From contig DGVD01000009.1 of the NCBI GenBank assembly GCA_002395835.1, positions 81,666-145,665 on the forward strand: a DNA stretch of 64,000 nt. The letters run 5' to 3'. Each line of letters opens with the position of its first letter. Position 1 is the stretch's first letter. The notes beneath the pieces were generated by a model. It did not search any database, had not been told where the DNA came from, and saw only the letters and a program-made list of their open reading frames with translations. A program made the translations under genes and the position numbers. Source of the DNA: Bacteroidales bacterium UBA4293 (GTDB taxonomy: Bacteria > Bacteroidota > Bacteroidia > Bacteroidales > Bacteroidaceae). This document shows, one piece after another, positions 58,841 to 64,000 of the stretch.

Positions 58841-59839
58841 ATGGATAAACCTGAAATACTTGTAGATAAGAGTTTTCATCAAATAAAAAAATGGTATCAG
58901 GGATTTCTGGAATTACAGAAACATGGCCCTGTGAGAAAACAGGAATCTACTTCCACTCATATCTGCATGCATTGTAATAATCAGTATGAAGGCGACTATT
59001 GCAATGTCTGCGGGCAGAAATATGATGTGGACAGAATTACATGGTCTTACGTTTATCAGAATATATTTACAGGCCTTCTGAATCTAGGTGAGGGCTTTTT
59101 ACGCACACTAATCGACCTCCTTTACCGCCCGGGCTACATGATTCGGGACTATCTGGAAGGGCACCGGAAACCTTATTTCAAACCTTTCCAACTGCTGTTC
59201 GTGCTCAGTGCCATTTTTCTAATTTACATGCAGGTTACCCTGCCTGATGAACTGAACCGGTTTAAAGAATTCTCGGAGCAGGGTTTCAATACGAATGTGA
59301 TGGCAGAATCTGTTGATACTACCTCAATGAATGAAGAGCAGAAGAATATGATAGATTATATAGCTGCAAATTACTTCAAGGTTGCAAACTTTATATCCAA
59401 GATAGAAGTTCCTCCTTCCGTGAAAAAGATTTTCAACATGACTAAGAATTGGGTATCTGGAAATTTGGCTGCTACCATCTTGATGCTGTTGCCTTTCTGG
59501 TATTTAGCTACGAAGCGAACCTTTAGGAAAACTGAATATGGGAAAAAGATGAATGGCCCCGAAAGATTAGTAAGCCTGGTTTACATTGGTTGCCAATTCA
59601 TTCTTCTGACCTTTATTATCTTGTTTAATTTCCAGATTTTTGGGACCGTCTCTCCATTAACACCGTTCTTTATATACTTGCTTTGGAGTTACGACCATTG
59701 TCAGCTTTTTCAAATATCTTATCTCAGAGCTTTGAAACTTACCATGTTTATGTGTTTGCGTATTGATATTTATATATTTATTTTTGCCATAACTATGGGG
59801 GCTATTACCATGCAGTTAGCTTATCTTTTTGGCAATTAA
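58841..59839 (+). CDS. DUF3667 membrane protein with zinc ribbon
   Basis: A 332-residue protein with an N-terminal zinc-ribbon-like HICMHCNNQYEGDYCNVCGQK (about residues 40-60, two CxxC pairs, split here), TWSYVYQNIFTGLLNLGEGFLRTL, and RPGYMIRDYLEGHRKPYFKPFQLLF, the signature of DUF3667. Four to five membrane helices follow. Function is unknown. It lies 12 nt ahead of pncB. Confidence 0.85.
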   Translation: MDKPEILVDKSFHQIKKWYQGFLELQKHGPVRKQESTSTHICMHCNNQYEGDYCNVCGQKYDVDRITWSYVYQNIFTGLLNLGEGFLRTLIDLLYRPGYMIRDYLEGHRKPYFKPFQLLFVLSAIFLIYMQVTLPDELNRFKEFSEQGFNTNVMAESVDTTSMNEEQKNMIDYIAANYFKVANFISKIEVPPSVKKIFNMTKNWVSGNLAATILMLLPFWYLATKRTFRKTEYGKKMNGPERLVSLVYIGCQFILLTFIILFNFQIFGTVSPLTPFFIYLLWSYDHCQLFQISYLRALKLTMFMCLRIDIYIFIFAITMGAITMQLAYLFGN

Positions 59840-59851
59840 AACCTTTAAACC

Positions 59852-61042
59852 ATGAAACAGATTATAAAACATTTCACAGACAATGACCTGTACACCTTTA
59901 GTTGTCAGTATTACGTCATGATGAAATACCCTCGTGCAGAGGTGAAATATTCGTTTATAGACCGAAATCATCTGTGCTACCCGAAGAACTTTGCAGAACT
60001 GCTGCAAGAACAGGTGGACATGATGACTACCGTGAAGATTACGGACGAGGAAATCAGTTTCATGACGAATCACTGCCCTTGGCTGCCGCTGTGGTACTTT
60101 AATTTCCTCAGAGGCTATACGTTCAACCCGAAAGAGGTTTCCATCAGCCAGGATGAAGAGGGGCAGTTGTCCATCACCGTTCAAGGCAAGTGGTTCTCCA
60201 CCATCATGTGGGAAATGCCGTTGCTGAGCATCATTTCCGAGCTGGTTCACACCCTAAAGGGAGAGAAGGCTACCTATAATCTGGAAGTAGAACGGGAAAA
60301 GGTGAAAGCCAAAACAGAAAAGTTCCTTCAGGCAGGGGTTATTCTGGGTGATATGGGCACTCGCCGCAGGTTCTCCTTCAACCATCAGGAAATGGTGATA
60401 AAGACCATGGCAGAGGTCTACCAGTCTCAAGATTGGCCCGGTAAATTCACGGGAACCAGCAATGTCTGGCTGGCCATGAAGTATAATCTGAAAGCCCTGG
60501 GAACCATGTCGCACCAGCTTATCTCTTTTGAGGAAAACGTGAGTGGAGTGTTCGAGTGCAACTATAACGTGATGAAGAAATTCTCCGATGTGTTCGATGG
60601 GGATAATGGAACGTACCTGTACGACTGCTTCGGGGATGAGGTCTTCTTCAAGAACTTGTCTAAGCGTATGGCGATGATGTACACCGGACTGCGTGTAGAC
60701 AGTGGAGTGGAAGAGGAGCAGACGGAGAAAATCATCCAGAAATACCAGAGCCTGGGAATAGACCCTGCCTCCAAGCAGGTGGTCTACAGCAACGGATTGA
60801 ACATCGACCGCTGCATAGAGATTCATCAGTACTGCCAGGGAAGGGTGAAAGACTCCTTCGGTGTGGGAACCCACCTCACTTGCGATGTGGACAATGTAAA
60901 ACCTCTCAACATTGTGATTAAACTGACCAAATGTAGAATTACGGAAACTAGAGAATGGCATGATTGCATCAAGCTTTCCTGCGATAAGGGAAAGACCTTG
61001 GGTAATCCTGACAAATGCAACTATATCTTATCTCAAATCTAA
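59852..61042 (+). CDS. pncB: Nicotinate phosphoribosyltransferase
   Basis: A 396-residue cytosolic enzyme. PncB markers include FTDNDLYTFSCQYYVMMKYP, DMGTRRRFSF with the conserved Arg/phosphohistidine loop region, FTGTSNVWLAMKY, LGTMSHQ with the conserved His, RVDSG and YSNGLN. It forms nicotinate mononucleotide from nicotinate and PRPP, the salvage entry to NAD. With pnuC at 47566 it gives the cell two NAD precursor routes. The length agrees with the short bacterial form. Confidence 0.93.
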   Translation: MKQIIKHFTDNDLYTFSCQYYVMMKYPRAEVKYSFIDRNHLCYPKNFAELLQEQVDMMTTVKITDEEISFMTNHCPWLPLWYFNFLRGYTFNPKEVSISQDEEGQLSITVQGKWFSTIMWEMPLLSIISELVHTLKGEKATYNLEVEREKVKAKTEKFLQAGVILGDMGTRRRFSFNHQEMVIKTMAEVYQSQDWPGKFTGTSNVWLAMKYNLKALGTMSHQLISFEENVSGVFECNYNVMKKFSDVFDGDNGTYLYDCFGDEVFFKNLSKRMAMMYTGLRVDSGVEEEQTEKIIQKYQSLGIDPASKQVVYSNGLNIDRCIEIHQYCQGRVKDSFGVGTHLTCDVDNVKPLNIVIKLTKCRITETREWHDCIKLSCDKGKTLGNPDKCNYILSQI

Positions 61043-61067
61043 TTATTAACCTTTAAAATTTTAAATT

Positions 61068-61391
61068 ATGAACGACCAGATTTTGAATTTCCTGAACAAG
61101 GCAAATGAAGATCCTGAAATGAAGGACAGAATCAAGCAAATGGCTAAGGGTGTTTCTGAAGGTGCAGATGCAAGCAACTTCACCGATGAGATTCTAGGTA
61201 TGGCTAAGAAGCTAGGTTTCAACTTTGACTTGGCTGATATCCAGGAGCTTCTTAAGAAATTCTCCGGAGTAGATCTTTCCGATGGATTCGACCTTTCCGA
61301 CTTGACCAAGATGCTGGGTCTGGGTGGTAAGCTGGACATGGGTAGCATTCTGGGTGGCCTGGGCAAAATGCTAGGTGGCGGAAAAAAGTAA
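61068..61391 (+). CDS. Small protein with Nif11-leader-like helix and Gly-rich tail
   Basis: A 107-residue protein, 25 nt after pncB. Residues 1-65 look like a Nif11-type leader: FLNKANEDPEMKDRIKQMA, then ILGMAKKLGFNFDLADIQELL. Residues 66-107 are Gly/Leu-rich (LGLGGKLDMGSILGGLGKMLGGGKK, split). Nif11 leaders precede many ribosomal natural product precursors, but no modification enzyme or transporter lies nearby, and Cys is lacking in the tail. It may also be a small cytosolic protein unrelated to RiPPs. Confidence 0.55.
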   Translation: MNDQILNFLNKANEDPEMKDRIKQMAKGVSEGADASNFTDEILGMAKKLGFNFDLADIQELLKKFSGVDLSDGFDLSDLTKMLGLGGKLDMGSILGGLGKMLGGGKK

Positions 61392-61401
61392 AGAATGATT
61401 G

Positions 61402-61444
61402 AAAAAAAGAGCGGGTTACCCAGAAAGGTAGCCCGCTTTTTTTA
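61402..61444. terminator. Bidirectional intrinsic terminator
   Basis: AGCGGGTTACC (61410-61420) pairs with GGTAGCCCGCT (61427-61437), with seven T residues after and A residues before. Confidence 0.85.
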
Positions 61445-61446
61445 TG

Positions 61447-63387
61447 TCATTTTACCACCGGTAATTTCACGCATGAAGGTGCATCGGTGTCACAGTGTAT
61501 GTTGATGGTGGCATCTACATAAGCACTTTCATCACAGGTGTATATATCGCAGAATGTCTGCGGGTTACGGTCTACCAGTGGGAACCAGGTAGACTGAATC
61601 TGCACCATCAGTTTATGTCCGGGTTTAAAGGTGTGATTCACATCGGGCATAGTGAACTTTACCTTGGTTCTTTCACCGGGTACGAAGGGTTTTGGCTCGG
61701 AAAAACTCTCCCGGAACTTTCCTCGCATCACTTCACCTCTCACCATGAGCTGGTAACCACCCATCGGATAACGAGGAATCTGCAGGTCGGGGCGGTCGGA
61801 ACGCTTGATTCCTAACTCTTCCATCCAGCTGAAATTGTCGGGGTAAACATCTATGACTTTTACGATGAAATCAGCGTCTGTGGAACTGATGTCTACGTAG
61901 AGTTCTACTTCCATTTCGCCGGAAAGCTGCATTTCTTTCTGCAGTGGGTCAGACTCAAAACAAATCACATCAGGGCGTTGCGCAGCAAAACGCTGGTCGT
62001 CTATCATGTAGTTTCGGCTGGTGCTGGTCTCTATTCCCATGTGGTAGGGAACAGGATTGTCTATGTCGCTCACATAGCTCACCGTTCCGCTGGTAGAAGG
62101 CCGCTCCTGTGACACTTTTCCATCGGCATGGAGGTAGAATGGAGTGGTTTCTGCTCGCTGGATAAGTGGCCAGCCCTCCGCATAATGTTTCCAGGTGCGC
62201 TTTCCGGAATCGAACATCAGTGCTCCGGTCTTCGGTTTCTCGCCCTTTCCTTCCAGATAGTACGCAAAGAAGGGGTATTCTATGTTGGCCATATAGTACT
62301 CTGAAGTGCCCTGTTCACCGAAGTAAATGTTGTTCCAGAACTCTCGCATGCCTCTGCTCCAGGCACCGTGATACCAAGGGCCCTCCACCAGATAGAGGTC
62401 GGTAGAAGGACTCTGCTCCTTGATGGCCTTGTACGTGTCGAATGCACCGTAGCAGTCTTCCTTATCGAAGAGTCCACCCACCACCATCACGGCAGGCATC
62501 ACGTTCTTCATGTGGTTTCCCTTGGTTACCGTGTGGCTTTCCCAGTACTCATCCCAGTACGGATGTTCCCGCACGGTGCGCAGGTACTGGAGGCTGTCTC
62601 CATAAGCATCCGTAATGTTCTTGTACGTGCCTATTTTCAGGTAGTCTGAATAGAAATCCGTGGGGAAGAGATTCGGGAACTTGAACGAACTGCGGTCTAC
62701 TCCGTTCCGCACGTTGTCATTGTCCATCATGTATTCAAAGAAAGGCTGGAAGCTGATCATCTCTGCCATCATGAAAGCCCCGTTGTGATGCACATCATCC
62801 CCATGGAACCAGTCAGTTACAGGAGCTTGAGGGGACACAGCCTTGATAGCTGGATGCCCTGCCAGGGCTGCCATGGTGGTGTAGAAACCGGGGTAGGAAA
62901 CACCCTTCTGACCCACACAACCATTGTTGTTCGTGTTGTTTACGAGCCAATCCACCGTGTCGTACGTATCACTGGCTTCATCGGTCTGCCCAATGTTCTT
63001 CTGGGCTTTCTTGCTCTTCACTTTATTGTCGATGAAAGGACGGATATCATCGAATTCACCCTCCGACATGTTTTTTCCTCTCACATCCTGGAACACGAAG
63101 ATGTAGCCGGCATCTACGTAGGGTTCATAGGACACGGAGTGCAGTCCCGCATAACGGCCTTCTCCGTAAGGACCGGCACTGTAGCAGGTGCGTTGCATCA
63201 GGATAGGGTGCTTCTGGGTTTTGTCCACAGGTTCATAGATGGCGGTGTAGAGTTTTACGCCATCTCGCATAGGAATCATCACTTCCTGTTTGGTGTAGTG
63301 TTCTTTGATCCACTCTGCGGTGTATTTCTGTGCTTGAGCGGGAACAAAGACGAGGATAAATAGTAAGCTAATCAATAGTTTTTTCAT
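61447..63387 (-). CDS. CocE/NonD-family hydrolase (Xaa-Pro dipeptidyl-peptidase S15 fold)
   Basis: A 646-residue protein with signal peptide (KKLLISLLFILVFVPAQAQ). The alpha/beta-hydrolase domain includes MRDGVKLYTAIYEP, FVFQDVRGKNMSEGEF, the nucleophile GVSYPGF near residue 165, a helical cap, GGLFDKEDCYGAF with the acid, and GPWYHGAW with the catalytic His. The C-terminal jelly-roll domain has SSTDADFIVKVIDVYPDN. The family includes dipeptidyl peptidases and glutaryl-7-ACA/cocaine-type esterases; substrate is not readable. It is monocistronic, with promoter at 63418-63449. Confidence 0.88.
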   Translation of the reverse strand: MKKLLISLLFILVFVPAQAQKYTAEWIKEHYTKQEVMIPMRDGVKLYTAIYEPVDKTQKHPILMQRTCYSAGPYGEGRYAGLHSVSYEPYVDAGYIFVFQDVRGKNMSEGEFDDIRPFIDNKVKSKKAQKNIGQTDEASDTYDTVDWLVNNTNNNGCVGQKGVSYPGFYTTMAALAGHPAIKAVSPQAPVTDWFHGDDVHHNGAFMMAEMISFQPFFEYMMDNDNVRNGVDRSSFKFPNLFPTDFYSDYLKIGTYKNITDAYGDSLQYLRTVREHPYWDEYWESHTVTKGNHMKNVMPAVMVVGGLFDKEDCYGAFDTYKAIKEQSPSTDLYLVEGPWYHGAWSRGMREFWNNIYFGEQGTSEYYMANIEYPFFAYYLEGKGEKPKTGALMFDSGKRTWKHYAEGWPLIQRAETTPFYLHADGKVSQERPSTSGTVSYVSDIDNPVPYHMGIETSTSRNYMIDDQRFAAQRPDVICFESDPLQKEMQLSGEMEVELYVDISSTDADFIVKVIDVYPDNFSWMEELGIKRSDRPDLQIPRYPMGGYQLMVRGEVMRGKFRESFSEPKPFVPGERTKVKFTMPDVNHTFKPGHKLMVQIQSTWFPLVDRNPQTFCDIYTCDESAYVDATINIHCDTDAPSCVKLPVVK

Positions 63388-63417
63388 ACTCTCTTAAGTC
63401 GTTTTGTATTTGTTGTG

Positions 63418-63449
63418 CAAAGATACTACAAAATTGGCCCGACTGCAAA
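63418..63449 (-). promoter_or_regulatory. Consensus promoter of the CocE/NonD gene
   Basis: Minus strand TTTG (63449-63446), a 20-nt spacer and TATCTTTG (63425-63418). Confidence 0.7.
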
Positions 63450-63538
63450 TATTGGGGGTCATAAAAAGATTTTTTTGGCCAATAAAATGATATCACTTAC
63501 AGTGATAAGGAAGAATTTCCAAAAAATCACATTTTTCA

Positions 63539-63559
63539 TGTCATTTGTCATTTGTCATT
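63539..63559 (+). repeat. Triple TGTCATT direct repeat
   Basis: Three perfect tandem TGTCATT units directly follow TTTTTCATG, a string that also ends the core of the two palindromic elements downstream. It is possibly the remnant of a third element. The unit is 7 nt instead of 8. Confidence 0.6.
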
Positions 63560-63577
63560 AAGGGATTTTCACTTTGT

Positions 63578-63764
63578 CAGGTCATCAGGTCATCAGGTCA
63601 TTTTGACTTACACACTACAAGAGGAAGGGGGAGGCATTTCCGGGCCAATATTAAAATATATATTTTATATATATTAAATATTGAGCACTTTTTACCCCCA
63701 TTTTTCATGTTTTAGGAATATGCAAAACTTAAATGACCTGATGACCTTTCGACCTGATGACCGG
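63578..63764. repeat. Palindromic element A with CAGGTCAT octamer arms
   Basis: Left arm: three tandem CAGGTCAT units (63578-63601). Right arm: ATGACCTG and variants, four octamers (63733-63764). The core between them has CACACTACA, an AT-rich palindrome from CAATATT (63646) to AATATTG (63683), and TTTTTCATGTTTTA (63701-63714). These blocks also occur in element B in the same order. No gene is present. Confidence 0.8.
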
Positions 63765-63766
63765 AG

Positions 63767-63991
63767 AATTCAGGAAAAGTCACCGTGGGTCGTGGGTCAT
63801 TGGGTCATTGGGTCATTAAGACTTTTCACACTACATTTTGCAGGGGAGCCGTTTCCGGCTCAATATAATAATAAATATTATTTATAATTATATTGGCACT
63901 TTTTTCACCCCCACATTTTTCATGTTTTATAAAAATGACAAAAAACCTTAATGACCCAATGACCCAATGACCCAATGACTTTTCCTGAATT
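63767..63991. repeat. Palindromic element B with TGGGTCAT octamer arms and 16-bp terminal inverted repeats
   Basis: Outer ends are AATTCAGGAAAAGTCA (63767-63782) and its exact inverse complement (63976-63991). Left arm: TGGGTCAT units (63786-63816). Right arm: three ATGACCCA units (63951-63974). Core blocks CACACTACA (63827-63835), hairpin AGCCG/CGGCT (63847-63860), an AT palindrome from CAATATAAT to ATTATATTG (63861-63895) and TTTTTCATGTTTTA (63916-63929) match element A in order. Non-coding. Confidence 0.85.
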
Positions 63992-64000
63992 AGGTTGACT

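Noticed and set aside
47566..61042. PnuC and PncB as parts of an NAD-based defence system with the TIR-like and SIR2-like genes
   Set aside because: They are 30-50 kb away, in ordinary operons, and are common housekeeping salvage genes.
63681..63887. 68-codon open frame in the repeat region
   Set aside because: Runs through both palindromic elements and has no domain or start signal.
63539..63991. CRISPR array
   Set aside because: Repeats are 7-8 nt, contiguous without spacers, and arranged as inverted arms around a core. No cas genes are nearby.

Overview
The window looks like a chromosomal segment of a Bacteroidales bacterium, most likely a Prevotella-type species. Four things point there: promoters of the Bacteroidota form TTTG-N19/20-TAnnTTTG in front of many genes, few recognisable Shine-Dalgarno sites, Bacteroidota-restricted families (DUF3667, DUF3943, DUF4359, LlaJI-type restriction, secreted GH3/GH9/GH127 enzymes), and a sodium-pumping methylmalonyl-CoA decarboxylase operon typical of propionate producers. 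This is read from sequence features alone; no search was run.

Layout. 1-2858: end of a McrB-like ATPase gene plus its LlaJI-type nuclease. 2894-3404: a Nudix gene broken by an in-frame amber codon, then a promoter and terminator that would make an 81-nt RNA. 3465-6965: an exported protein behind a structured leader, and two lipoprotein esterases. 7087-11206: a self-contained three-gene operon (TIR/DUF4062-like domain with TPRs; a two-TM RCK-type channel ending in a RyR domain; a small helical protein). This is the best candidate here for an undescribed signalling or defence system. 11207-12149: gene-free, with two candidate structured RNAs, each with promoter and terminator. 12150-17827: small membrane proteins including YccF, a TlpA-like thioredoxin, a VanX-like dipeptidase, a stand-alone SIR2-like protein and PepD. 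17901-25759: a nonsense-broken SGNH hydrolase, a DUF1593 lipoprotein, DUF4359, an inositol-phosphatase-family protein, an ArsR regulator, and a YdiB-like quinate/shikimate dehydrogenase gene joined to a TRAP transporter.

25864-35336: PAP2 phosphatase, DUF3943 barrel, His/Asp-rich CobW GTPase, two GH3 enzymes and an SDR oxidoreductase. 35418-40336: type II pantothenate kinase, then the methylmalonyl-CoA decarboxylase operon, whose biotin carrier has two biotinyl domains. 40416-48339: BtuB-like TonB receptor, esterase, LD-carboxypeptidase, unknown protein, GH9-deacetylase fusion, PnuC. 48383-54964: five-gene minus-strand operon (yjjG, small exported protein, ABC exporter, GH3, FprA). 55088-61391: acyltransferase, GH127, LolA-like protein, DUF3667, PncB and a small Nif11-leader-like protein. 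61447-63387: CocE/NonD hydrolase. 63539-63991: two adjacent palindromic repeat elements with octamer arrays in their arms.

How the parts fit. Secreted glycosidases and esterases (GH3 x3, GH9, GH127, CE-like) fit growth on plant polysaccharide, the decarboxylase fits succinate-to-propionate fermentation with a sodium gradient, and PncB, PnuC and CoaW fit NAD and CoA salvage. Accessory, conflict-type genes sit mostly in the first 17 kb.
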